A DNA stretch of 64,000 nucleotides from Turicimonas muris (lineage in GTDB: Bacteria > Pseudomonadota > Gammaproteobacteria > Burkholderiales > Burkholderiaceae_F), in NCBI RefSeq assembly GCF_002221595.1, contig NZ_NHMP01000001.1:1-64000 (forward strand), given 5' to 3'. A model generated the notes under the pieces. The model saw only the letters and a program-made list of their open reading frames with translations. It made no database searches and was not told the origin of the DNA. Below, piece by piece: positions 16,600 to 26,000 of this stretch. The position numbers were made by a program, and so were the translations under genes. Each line of letters begins with the position of its first letter. Within the stretch, counting starts at the first letter, position 1.

Positions 16600-16622
16600 G
16601 TGACTTTTGTCTGCTTCAAAAA
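16591..16622 (-). repeat. right terminal inverted repeat of the IS
   Basis: Read on the minus strand it begins TTTTT, contains AGACAAA and CTTATATT like the left end. It overlaps the last codons of the transposase gene. Confidence 0.75.
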
Positions 16623-16628
16623 TTATAT

Positions 16629-16660
16629 AACTCTCTGAATTAAGAGAGTTTTGTTTTATT
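16629..16660 (+). terminator. intrinsic terminator just outside the IS right end
   Basis: Perfect 8-bp stem AACTCTCT / AGAGAGTT with a 6-base loop followed by a T-rich tail. It would stop transposase transcripts before the truncated aminotransferase gene. Confidence 0.8.
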
Positions 16661-16672
16661 TTTACAAGCTAA

Positions 16673-17626
16673 AGACGGGATTGGAAGATTGAGTCAGGCT
16701 GGATAACCTATACTCCGGGGATAAACATGGCTATTGTTGTTGCAGTTGAAATGTTTACGGAACCGGGAGAAAAAGTCATTATTCAGTCTCCCGTCTATTA
16801 TCCATATTATGACTATGTTACCTACAAAGGAAGGCAGATTGCCTTCAATCCTTTATTAAACAAGGGTGGAAGATACGAGATGGATTTTGCTGAGCTCGAG
16901 AAAATTGCTTCACAAAAAGATACACGAATGCTAATTCTCTGCAGTCCGCATAATCCTGTTGGAAGATGTTGGGAAAAAGACGAACTGAAAATGGTTCATG
17001 AAATCTGTGAGAGGAACAACGTCAAAGTTGTTGTCGATGAGATACATTCAGACCTCATTCTTGGAGAAAGTAAATTTATTCCATATGCCACTATCTCCGA
17101 AAAAGCCGCAGACAATTGCATTATCTGTACTTCACCTTCGAAGAGTTTCAATTTGGCGGGACTTCTTGTGTCTGACATCATTATTCCGAATGAGAAGATT
17201 CGAAAAGAGTTTCGCTATCGGATGGCTCCTTACTACTTATGGCCCGGCAGTTTTGGTTCCGTTGCTCAGATTGCCGCATACAATGAAGGAGAAACTTGGC
17301 TCGAGGCTCTTCTAACATATCTGCATGGCAATGCTTTGTTTCTTGACAAGTTCTTGAAAGAAAATCTTCCAAAGGTTAAATACAGAGTTCCTGAAGCTAC
17401 TTATTTGGCTTGGCTGGATTTCAGAGCTTATGGATTCTCAACGCAACAGTTAAAAACATTAATTCATCAAAAAGGAAAGGTTGCTACCGACGACGGTACG
17501 ATGTTCGGACCAAATGGTGAAGGAGACGGCTTCCACAGGCTTAATTTTGCTTGTCCCAAAAGCTTATTGGAGAAAGCATTGAATCAAATTGCATATGCAA
17601 TCAACTCTTCTGATTTGAAGCCTTGA
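16673..17626 (+). pseudogene. 5'-truncated MalY/PatB-type PLP aminotransferase (cystathionine beta-lyase family)
   Basis: The frame encodes most of a fold-type I PLP enzyme. Recognisable parts are SPHNPVGRCW, VVVDEIHSDL (PLP-contacting Asp) and the Schiff-base Lys in TSPSKSFNLAGL. A start at ATG 16727 would give 299 residues, but the same frame runs back in-frame to 16673 and encodes RDWKIESGWITYTPGIN, a conserved internal segment of this family. The real start and about 70-80 N-terminal residues are therefore gone. The break lies about 50 bp beyond the right end of the IS. The C-terminal part is intact. The parent enzyme would cleave cystathionine or a related C-S substrate. Confidence 0.82.
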
Positions 17627-17733
17627 TTAGCTTGGCGGAAGGATTACTACAAACACTTCTCGCCAAATGTTCAGCCAATAACGGTTCTTCTGCTTCCTGA
17701 AGTTCACTACTTGAACTATTAGAACTTCTCAGG

Positions 17734-17781
17734 ATTAGCCTTCGTCTTTAAACGGATTGAAGGCTAATTTCTTACTCTTTT
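17734..17781 (+). terminator. intrinsic terminator after the aminotransferase remnant
   Basis: Perfect 10-bp arms ATTAGCCTTC (17734-17743) and GAAGGCTAAT (17759-17768), then a pyrimidine-rich TTCTTACTCTTTT. It may also serve the modD end from the other strand, though without a U run there. Confidence 0.75.
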
Positions 17782-17839
17782 AGATTGAGGAACTTTTTCT
17801 TACAGAAGCCTTTAGGTCATTTAGGCGCAATTTCTCGTC

Positions 17840-18679
17840 TTATCGGCAAGCCGTAATTTCCATCTTGATATCAAACGGTTTTCCAAAGTAAACCCAGGAA
17901 GTGACAAGTACATCCACACCGGTTGCTGCAGCTTCTGCAGCATTATCTGCGTTTATTCCGCCGGCCGCGTTGATGATGAGATTTGGAAAACGTTTCTTAG
18001 CTTCCGTGACGAACTTAGCCAATGTCGGAAAATCGAATCTTTCGCACTGAATAATATCGGCACCGTATTCTGCAAATCTCATTGCATCTGCGTAATTGTC
18101 AGCCTCTACAGCCAGCTTCTTTTCCGGCTCATGAATTTTGGTCCTCCGAAAATCCTCTTCAAAGTCTTGAGAAAACACCCGATGTTGATCAAAAATCAGA
18201 ATCGATCCAGACAGGCCCGCTCGATGCACGATGGCTCCTCCGGCAAGCGCAGCACTTAGAGATATTTTCTTGGTTCCCGGAAAGTGTTTTCTCGTTACGG
18301 CAACCATAACATTAGGATTAACTTTTCTTGCGGCATCGACCATCGCTCGTGCACGGCCCGAAATGCCAGATGAGTATTCCATCACATTTTGAGCGGTTTT
18401 GTAGACTGCATGGATTTTGTCTGCTTTACCTGTGGCTTCCAGCACGACTTCTCTAGCTTTTCTGAATTCACCGTCTTCTGCCTGTAAAAAGACCTTCATT
18501 CCGGCCTTTTCTAAGAGACAAGCCGCAATCTCAACTCCACTTACGATGCCGTCTTTTTTCGGATAGCAGCGAAGACGGCCCGGTTCTTTTGATATCCCAA
18601 GAGACTCTGTGGTGCAGTCATTCAAAGGAATATCTTCAGTAAGCAGATTGTCGATAAAAGCATCGGAAAGATAAAACAT
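17840..18679 (-). CDS. modD: ModD, nicotinate-nucleotide-pyrophosphorylase-like protein of molybdate operons
   Basis: A 279-residue member of the quinolinate phosphoribosyltransferase fold. Its N-terminal region LLTEDIPLNDCTTE and the C-terminal barrel with IINAAGGINADNAAEAAATGVDVLVTS match the ModD group. ModD proteins sit at the ends of molybdate ABC operons and their exact function is not settled. Its start overlaps the stop of modB by one base, so it is co-translated. It is the last gene of the operon. A role in NAD synthesis is unlikely given the context. Confidence 0.88.
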   Translation of the reverse strand: MFYLSDAFIDNLLTEDIPLNDCTTESLGISKEPGRLRCYPKKDGIVSGVEIAACLLEKAGMKVFLQAEDGEFRKAREVVLEATGKADKIHAVYKTAQNVMEYSSGISGRARAMVDAARKVNPNVMVAVTRKHFPGTKKISLSAALAGGAIVHRAGLSGSILIFDQHRVFSQDFEEDFRRTKIHEPEKKLAVEADNYADAMRFAEYGADIIQCERFDFPTLAKFVTEAKKRFPNLIINAAGGINADNAAEAAATGVDVLVTSWVYFGKPFDIKMEITACR

Positions 18680-19353
18680 TAAATAACCTCTTTAGATTGG
18701 ACAAGGTACAAAGCGACATATATAAAACAGGCGAATCCGGCAAGAAGAAGGCAGAGAAAAGTCGCGGTTTCAAAGTCTCCTCTCGAAACGGAATTGAAGA
18801 TTTCTAACGAAAGAGTGTTTGTTCGGTCGGAAATATTTCCTCCAAGCATCATCGTAATCCCTACTTCACCGGATGCTCGCGCAAGGCCGAGAAGAAGGCC
18901 TGCTGCAATGCTGTTACGGATGATCGGCAATGTGATGAAAAAGAAATACTTGAGAGGTGGGGCCCCGCAAAGTCGAGCTGCATCCTCGATTTCTTTCAGA
19001 TTCACGCTCTTGAGAGCACTTTGGACCGGACGGATGAAAAGCGGGAGGCCGGCGATGAATGCTGCAAGCACAATTCCGGTTTGAGAAAAGATCAGTTTGA
19101 TTCCGAATACGTCACTGAAGAACCCACCTAACGGACTTTGTGTACCGAGCACTAAAAGAAGCAGATAACCAAGCGCAATGGGCGGAAAAACCAACGGAAG
19201 CGTCACTAAGAATTCCACGGCTTTGACGATGCTGTGCCGGCTTCTGGCGAACCAGAAAGCCAAAGAGGTTCCCAAAAGCAGAAACAATACGAAACTGAAT
19301 CCGCAAACTTTCAGTGTTAGGTAAATGGGAAAGGAGAGTTCTTCTGCGGTCAT
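18679..19353 (-). CDS. modB: molybdate ABC transporter permease
   Basis: A 224-residue inner-membrane permease with about five transmembrane helices. The EAA coupling loop that docks on the ATPase is visible as EIEDAARLCGAPPLKYFFFITLP, and LPLVFPPIALGYLLLL is typical of ModB. It forms the channel for molybdate delivered by ModA. It begins 5 bp after modA and overlaps modD. Confidence 0.93.
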   Translation of the reverse strand: MTAEELSFPIYLTLKVCGFSFVLFLLLGTSLAFWFARSRHSIVKAVEFLVTLPLVFPPIALGYLLLLVLGTQSPLGGFFSDVFGIKLIFSQTGIVLAAFIAGLPLFIRPVQSALKSVNLKEIEDAARLCGAPPLKYFFFITLPIIRNSIAAGLLLGLARASGEVGITMMLGGNISDRTNTLSLEIFNSVSRGDFETATFLCLLLAGFACFIYVALYLVQSKEVI

Positions 19354-19358
19354 GTGAC

Positions 19359-20081
19359 TTATTTATCGATGCCGTGTTTGACGAGGAGCTTCTTGGCTCC
19401 TTCAGAATTCAAAAAATTCAAAAATGCTTGAACATCTTTATCGTTTTCCTGGCCTTTTACAACTGCAGCAACCATTTCAATCGGTGCGTAACCTTGGGTA
19501 ATTTCAACGCTTCCTCCGATTTTATCTTTTCCTTGTCTGGCGGCCGTGCGATTGAGGAAGCCTGCGTCTACCTCACCTTTGCTCACATAGGCCATGACTT
19601 GAGGAACAGAAGCGATCTGCATGGTTTTGTCTTTAAGAGATGGGACGTTTAAGCCGTCAAGATATTCTTTAGCTGCACGGCCGTATATAGCAGCTTTGGG
19701 ATCGGGATAGGTAAAGGTCTTGACTTTGTCGGTGGTAAGGTCCTGCGGTCCTGTAATAGCGCTTCCTTTCTTCCAGATAAAAACAAGAGGAGTATTGCCA
19801 AGCTTTTGAAGCTTTGAGAATTGAACCGGAGATTTAATGCGTTTGAGAGTACCGAGATCAGAAATTACGATATTGACGCCGTTGCCAGCGGCAACCTGTG
19901 CCAACATCTGACCAATGTTGCCTCCGTAGTTTTCTACAGCTTTCTGACCAGTTGCCTGTTGGTAGGCCTTTGCAAGTTCTTTGCTCATTGGCATGTAACC
20001 TGCGCCGGTTGTGATGCTAACTTCTGCATAAGCACTGGTGCAAAGAAAGGCAGCTGCAATCATGAGTGGTTTAAATTTCAT
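19359..20081 (-). CDS. modA: molybdate ABC transporter substrate-binding protein
   Basis: A 240-residue periplasmic binding protein with signal peptide 1-19 (ending AYA). The mature part starts VSITTGAGYMPMSKELAKAY and resembles ModA; segments such as VSKGEVDAGFLNRTAARQ belong to the second lobe. It captures molybdate for the ModB channel. Its start overlaps the 3' end of modC by 11 bp. ModA-like proteins of related families may bind tungstate; the sequence alone does not decide. Confidence 0.9.
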   Translation of the reverse strand: MKFKPLMIAAAFLCTSAYAEVSITTGAGYMPMSKELAKAYQQATGQKAVENYGGNIGQMLAQVAAGNGVNIVISDLGTLKRIKSPVQFSKLQKLGNTPLVFIWKKGSAITGPQDLTTDKVKTFTYPDPKAAIYGRAAKEYLDGLNVPSLKDKTMQIASVPQVMAYVSKGEVDAGFLNRTAARQGKDKIGGSVEITQGYAPIEMVAAVVKGQENDKDVQAFLNFLNSEGAKKLLVKHGIDK

Positions 20082-20766
20082 TTTGGTCTCCTAGATTCTG
20101 AAGTTTCTGGAAAATTTCTTCGGGCGAATCAATAGGTTCGATTTGCCCGGCATCGATAAAAAGTGATTCGTTTCCAACTTTTTTGGCCTCGTTGGGACTG
20201 TGGGTGATATAGAGGATAGGAATTCTGAGAACACATGGAATTCTTCCGATGTATTCCAGAAGTTCCTTTTTCCTGACGATGTCAAGGCTGCTTAGAGGTT
20301 CGTCAAGAATTAAAAGCTGTTCGCTAGCCAAAATAGCTCGCCCGAGAGAGACCCTTTGAGCCTCGCCTCCAGATAGCTCACCGAGCTTTCTTTTAAGAAG
20401 ACTCCCAAGATCAAGTAGATCGACGAGTTCGTCAAACTTCACTATGGATTTTCTATTGCAGTGACTGAGAGGAAACCGCATATTTTCTTCTGCAGTGAAA
20501 TGAGGAAAGAGCCGGGGGTTTTGAAACACCATTCCTATGCCTCTTTTTTCACACGGCAAGTTGATTCCTTTTTCAGAATCGAAAAAGATCCTACCCTCAA
20601 CCTGAATGCGTCCTTTATCGGGGGAAGAAAGGCCGGAAATCAGAAGAGCAAGCGTGGATTTTCCTGCTCCGCTTTTTCCAACGACAGTTGTGACAGGTCG
20701 GGTCAGCGTCGCCTGAAAAGTGAACTTGTTGGTTCCGAGTGTCTTATCAATATCAAAAAAAATCAT
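20071..20766 (-). CDS. modC: molybdate ABC transporter ATP-binding protein, short form
   Basis: A 231-residue ABC ATPase: Walker A GKSGAGKSTLAL, signature LSGGEAQRVSLGRA, Walker B LLILDEPLSSLD and the switch His in ITHSPNEA. E. coli ModC is about 350 residues with a C-terminal TOBE (Mop) molybdate-binding domain; this one stops after the nucleotide-binding domain and lacks it, so direct molybdate feedback through ModC is probably absent. It is the first gene of modCABD and lies behind the ModE-like palindrome. Confidence 0.9.
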   Translation of the reverse strand: MIFFDIDKTLGTNKFTFQATLTRPVTTVVGKSGAGKSTLALLISGLSSPDKGRIQVEGRIFFDSEKGINLPCEKRGIGMVFQNPRLFPHFTAEENMRFPLSHCNRKSIVKFDELVDLLDLGSLLKRKLGELSGGEAQRVSLGRAILASEQLLILDEPLSSLDIVRKKELLEYIGRIPCVLRIPILYITHSPNEAKKVGNESLFIDAGQIEPIDSPEEIFQKLQNLGDQNEI

Positions 20767-20808
20767 GCTCAGTTATCAAGCGGATAGTTTCCGATTTCTC
20801 CTGGGTTG

Positions 20809-20833
20809 TCGTTATTCTTGTTGAGAATAACGA
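20809..20833. promoter_or_regulatory. ModE-type operator upstream of modC
   Basis: Perfect palindrome with 10-bp arms TCGTTATTCT / AGAATAACGA and a 5-base spacer, centred about 55 bp before modC. The outer TCGTTAT / ATAACGA halves match the known ModE box. ModE with bound molybdate would repress the operon here. No modE gene is in the window. Confidence 0.82.
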
Positions 20834-20999
20834 TTATAACTGAAGACATCGTCTTAACTGGAATAATTAATGAATTAAAAAGGAGGGATTTAGTTCGTTC
20901 TGTCTAATCATAGGAAACCCTTCTCAAAAGTACGTTCTGATGGAAAGTTAAGGCAAACTTGCAGAAGTCATCTTTTCTAAAGAGCTTTGCCGAGGTGGT

Positions 21000-21034
21000 A
21001 AATCTAGAGAAGAGGTGCACAGCTCCGTGCACCT
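21000..21034 (-). terminator. hairpin after recD
   Basis: Perfect 8-bp stem AGGTGCAC / GTGCACCT with a 6-base loop, 40 bp past the recD stop, followed on the minus strand by CTTCTCT...ATTT. The U run is poor, so terminator function is only likely. Confidence 0.5.
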
Positions 21035-21073
21035 ATTTACGGGGAGGAGAAGCGGGAGGAGTCGAGAAAGAGC

Positions 21074-23002
21074 TCAAAGATCCAGCAGTAGATTTTCAGT
21101 AACAGGAGGTTTGGGCGCCGTTATCGAAAACTCCTTCAATCTGTAAGCTAAACCACCGTTTCTCTTAGTTCGCGTACGAATGGAACGAGAAAGGACTTCA
21201 ATACTGCTGAAAATCCAACAAGATGTTTTTGCTCTGGTCACCGCCGTATAAAGAAGCTCTCTGGTTGCCAGTCCGATTGCTTGCGTGTTTTCCGCATTAT
21301 CTCCTTCGATGAACGGCATAAATACACCAATATTGTCGTATCCGGAACCTTGAGACTGATGGACGGTGATACAGAAGCCAACGTCGTACTCTGGCAGCAG
21401 CTGAGCCTTCAAAATCTTTTTAGTATCGCCGATGTAAGCATTCCATTGCCCGGGAATTTCTTTATCTTCAAAAATAATTGCAATATCTCCGTTGGAAACT
21501 CCTAAGGAGAGGTCATTTTTTCTGACAATAATTACTTTCCCGGGATAAAACTCAGAAGAGTTATCCGGACAGTGCAGCCTTGAAAGCAGTAACTTTTGAC
21601 AGTAATTATTAACTGCTTGAACGCTCATGGGGCCTTTTCTCACGGCGGCAATTGGCTTGAAAGAATTGAGCACATGCCATAAGTTTTCTAATTCTTTTTC
21701 TTCTGCACCGTTCTCAGATAAAAGAATATCTTGAACTGCTTCCGCATATCGGCCCATATTCTCTGCAATCCATTTTTCTGCCTCCGAAGTTAAGGCCGTT
21801 TTCGGGTTCAGCTTCAAGTCGGTGCTGAGAAAAATATCTTCGGTCGTGGCTGAACCTGCTTTGCCATTTTTCTGAATCAAAGGGCCGTGATTGTTTAGAA
21901 GACTAAGAATCTCAGAAATCTGGTTCTCCTCATCCGCGGTATTTTGGTTAATGAGCTTGGATAAAGATCCGATCCCGGAGCTTCCTTTAAATCGATGACT
22001 CTCTTTTAGCTCTGTCAGGATGCCTTTAAGAGCATTGTCGGGAGAAGAGATGTCGGCATACACCGCACCCGGTCCCACCGCAGCAAGCTGGTACATATCG
22101 CCAAGGACAATGACTCTGGTTTTCTTAGTATCGATAACATTGAATAAGTTGAATGCGATCTCACTGTCGATCATGGAAGCTTCATCGATGACGAGAATAT
22201 CGCACTCTAAACAATGCGTCTCATCAGGACGCCTGCCTTCATCCGTAGGCGAGCTAAGCCACATATGGATGGTATTTGCCAGAAGCCGGTTATCTTTATA
22301 AGCTCGACCAACGTTCGGGAAAATCTTCGGCCTCTCAATTAAGCTTTCAATTAATCGGCTTTTTGCTTTACCGGTTGGTGCCGTAACATAAATTTTAGCT
22401 TCCGGCTGCCCCTCTAAGAGAGCTTCTAAAATTCGGACAACGGACGAGGTCTTGCCGGTGCCTGGACCTCCCGAAATGATGCTGAGATTATTGCTTAGAG
22501 CTTTTTGAATAGCCTGCAATTGTTCTTTATTAGGACGGTCATAAATGTCCTGGCTTTTAAAGTAGTCGGCAAGTTTTTTGGATTCTGGACGGATTTCGAC
22601 CTTTCTGGAAGCCAATTGAATTAGCTTGCGTCCCAGAAGTGCTTCATGAAAGAAGTTGGTGTGTGAATAGAGTCTCGTCTGCTTTTTTTCACTTCTGTCT
22701 ATAAGAAACGGGATGGCAGGAATACCAAAGTTTCGATGAGGATTTCCGCTGTAACCCGAAACGTTATATGCCAGACCGAAGTCCTCCATTATCTGGACAC
22801 CGAGTTCTTTTTCCTGTGTAGGAGACAGGGCGACACATACGCCTCCTTTTTCTTCTTCCATTTTCCACAGCTGAAGGAACTTCTCTAAAGTGTCCTTCAA
22901 AAGTGTGGCGTCCTTAGACGGATTTTTTCTAACCGCAACTCGGTAAAGAGCGTTTTTAATGCCTTGAAGAGCAGCTTTTTCGGGTGTCCAATCATTCTGC
23001 AT
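21074..23002 (-). CDS. recD: RecBCD exonuclease V, alpha subunit (5'-3' helicase)
   Basis: A 642-residue SF1B helicase, the fast motor of RecBCD that tracks the 5'-ended strand. Walker A is ISGGPGTGKTSSVV near residue 180, Walker B is LVIDEASMID, and late motifs include TVHQSQGSGYDNIGV and LLYTAVTRAK. Length is as in E. coli RecD (608). Its ATG overlaps the end of recB by 11 bp. The three genes recC-recB-recD form one operon. Confidence 0.96.
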   Translation of the reverse strand: MQNDWTPEKAALQGIKNALYRVAVRKNPSKDATLLKDTLEKFLQLWKMEEEKGGVCVALSPTQEKELGVQIMEDFGLAYNVSGYSGNPHRNFGIPAIPFLIDRSEKKQTRLYSHTNFFHEALLGRKLIQLASRKVEIRPESKKLADYFKSQDIYDRPNKEQLQAIQKALSNNLSIISGGPGTGKTSSVVRILEALLEGQPEAKIYVTAPTGKAKSRLIESLIERPKIFPNVGRAYKDNRLLANTIHMWLSSPTDEGRRPDETHCLECDILVIDEASMIDSEIAFNLFNVIDTKKTRVIVLGDMYQLAAVGPGAVYADISSPDNALKGILTELKESHRFKGSSGIGSLSKLINQNTADEENQISEILSLLNNHGPLIQKNGKAGSATTEDIFLSTDLKLNPKTALTSEAEKWIAENMGRYAEAVQDILLSENGAEEKELENLWHVLNSFKPIAAVRKGPMSVQAVNNYCQKLLLSRLHCPDNSSEFYPGKVIIVRKNDLSLGVSNGDIAIIFEDKEIPGQWNAYIGDTKKILKAQLLPEYDVGFCITVHQSQGSGYDNIGVFMPFIEGDNAENTQAIGLATRELLYTAVTRAKTSCWIFSSIEVLSRSIRTRTKRNGGLAYRLKEFSITAPKPPVTENLLLDL

Positions 23003-26000
23003 GGTTTCCTCCTTTGAGCTCGGTTTCGTATTTTTGAACTATTTCTTCGCTGTATCCGTTCCGCAGGATTTCATTCAAGCAGTCGAGTACTTCTTTTTTG
23101 GGTCTATCGAAGTAGATCCCTTGAGAAGGGTTAGATGCCTTGATGCCGCGTAAAAAGAAATAGGCGGCTCCTCCTATAAGGTCATATACATCATTGCGTT
23201 TAAATCGAGTCTCCAGGTATCGCTTAAGAACTACAAGATAAAGAAGATATTGAAGTTTGTAGTGCTTTTTATCCATCGCCTGATCAAGAAGCGATTTTGT
23301 GTAGTTAGACGGATTCTCGTCTAGGAAATTACTTTTCCAGTCGATAACCCAGAACTTACCTTTAGCGAAAAAGATAAGGTCAATCGCACCAATCAAATAA
23401 CCATTAATCTGTTCATCACTTAAGTTCAGTCCGGAATATCGAGGATCCAAGCGGCGAAGAGTCTCTCCGAGCTGTTTTCCGGTAAGACGATGGCAGTCCT
23501 CCGAAATTGCCGGGTTAGATAAAATGAAGTCCATTTCAGCTATTTTCTTGTCCGGCTCTAACTGCGACAGACTAAAGTTTTCCAGCCCGGGAATTCCCTT
23601 GACGTTCATCACGTCGGTGATCATTTCGACTAAAGCCTCCGTATGGGCATCAACTGCAGGTTCTAGGCTCTCACCTTCATCTGTTGAAGAGGCTCCTGCT
23701 GAAACTTCTGTCTCAATCGCATTGGAAAGAAGACGATTTTTGACGAACGGAATTAAGACATCTTCACGTTCAGGATTGCTTATATCTGCTGTTCTGAAAT
23801 CTAATTCTTCAAGCAAACGGTGCAGAAAATCTCCGTATGCAGCTGCCGAAAGTTTTGGGTTTTTAAAACGCAGATTATCTTGAGCCTCGATGACTTGAAC
23901 TTCTTCTTCGATTTCATCTTTAGAAGGAAGTTCATCCATGACTGGAGATTCTTCAGGCAGAACCTCGATCCCTCTGGACAAGGCAGAGAAGCTTGTCCGG
24001 ATCCATTCTGCCGAGAAAATGGGATACGCCTGACCGACTGATAGGTCTGAGGCAGTCAGTTCTTTCGTAAGTTCTTTAGATTGAAACTGCCGCGATGGCG
24101 AAGGTATCAAATCCGGACAGAGCCCGGTTGAGAAGTTTCTAATTAGGGAAGCGGAATAATCGTCCGGAATAATAAAGTCGTCGGAAAGATTTTTGGTTCC
24201 TTCTATTAATGCTTCTTTCACGGAAACATTGTTTTTTTCTAACTCTTCTCCAAGAGTTTTAAACAAAGTTTTAGGACCGAAATATTTATCCGGGTCAAAA
24301 GAGCCCGTCAAAGCCTGGAGGGTCGAGGACTTGGTGTAATTTCCGTGCAAACCTGGGAATGCTTCCTTTTCTCCTTTCAGCTTTGAGTATTTTGTGGTTT
24401 GTTTAAAAAACATGGGAAGAACCAACAAGGATGAGGCCCGAGTCATAGCAACGTAGAGCAACCGAACCCTTTCCATTTGTTCTTCCTGGTAGGCATAGCT
24501 TTGGCCGTTTAAATAAGAACGGATTTGGGTTGCCTCGGCTAAAAATTTTCGAACTTTAACGTCATTAACAATCTCATTTACCTCAGAAACTACGTTTTTT
24601 CCTGCCATAAAAACAGTTCTCGGAAGGATAACCACAGGATATTCAAGTCCTTTACTTTTGTGAATGGTCTCTATCCTGACGAGATCAGAGTCAGATTCTA
24701 GCCTTAATGTTTCTTGATCGACATCATCTGAGGCTTTTCGTTCGAGCCAACGCAATAGTCCTGAGACAGTTTTAATTTTTCTATTTTCTTCATGGAGAAG
24801 CTCAAGGATATGGCGATAGTTTGTTAATGCTCTTTGGCCGTTAATTTGAGGCAGCAGGCGTTCCTCAACTTCGAATTCTTTAAAAAGTTCTGTAAAAGCA
24901 GCGAGTACACCGTATTTTTTTGCTCTCTCATTGGCTTTTTCGATTCTTTCACGTGCAAGCAAACTTGCTTGGACATCTTCTTCAATAAGTTTTATAGAGT
25001 GGCCAAAGATTGGGGTTACTCGGGCTTTCGTCATTGCCGACAAGGATTTAGGGTTCTCCATTGCACTCAAAATAGCCGCAATGTCTTGGGCTTCTTGACT
25101 CTCTAGAACTCGTTCGTCGCTTTGAATAATAAAACGAATCTGACGCTTGGTTAACTCTTCCATGAGTCCGTCAGCATCCTTTCTTCTTCGAACCAAAATT
25201 GCGATGTCACTGGGTTTTAATTTACGCAGGCTGGATCCCACTCTTATATCTTTTTCCAACAGTGATTTGATTTTTTCGGCGAGAAAGAAATCTTCATACT
25301 TTTCTAATACATCGACGTTAGAAGGGTCAGGCTCTTGTGATGACCAGTGCCAAACTTCAAAAGAAGAAAGCGGAATAAGTTTCCCGTTGGACGTGCACTC
25401 GAAAAGAGGAAGTTTGGATGAGTTGAATTCAACATCTGTGTATTGAATTTTGCTGTTTAAGAAGCTGCCGATGCCCGAAGCTGAAGAATTAAGGCCGAAG
25501 AAAGTATTGATTGAGGCCACGAGACCCGGGGTAGAGCGGAAGTTTTTCTTCAGATAAAGGTGATTCTTGATGTCTTTCTTCGAATCCAAATAAGTGTCTA
25601 AATCGGCAGATCTGAAGCCGTAGATAGATTGTTTAGGATCGCCCACGAATACTACCGGGATTTGCCTTTCCGGAGCTTTTAGAAATAGTTCAGAGAAAAT
25701 AGTGTACTGAAGAGGGTCCGTATCCTGGAACTCATCAATGAGGACGGCATCAAACTTCTCTCTTACAGCTTTAACGAATTCAGGATTATCAAGTCTAGCC
25801 TCCATTTCTACGAGGAGATCATCATAAGTGATGGTTCTAGCTGCTGCTTTAAGTTTTTTAAGAAGTGCAGGAGCTTCGTCTCTAAACTTTTCGAGATGTT
25901 GTTTAAAAGAAATAGTATTCTCAAAGATAATGGACTGCGAGGAGGGAGATCTCACTGACAAAGCTGAAACTCTCTCTAAAATCTTTGAAAACCCTGGGTA

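Larger units (their letters stand above)
14691..16622 (+). mobile_element. IS1634-family insertion sequence
   Basis: About 1.93 kb with one transposase gene and imperfect terminal inverted repeats (14691-14722 against 16591-16622, 25 of 32 positions alike when the right end is reversed). No obvious target-site duplication joins the flanks, and both flanking genes are truncated, which fits an element that has caused or moved with an adjacent deletion. Confidence 0.88.
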
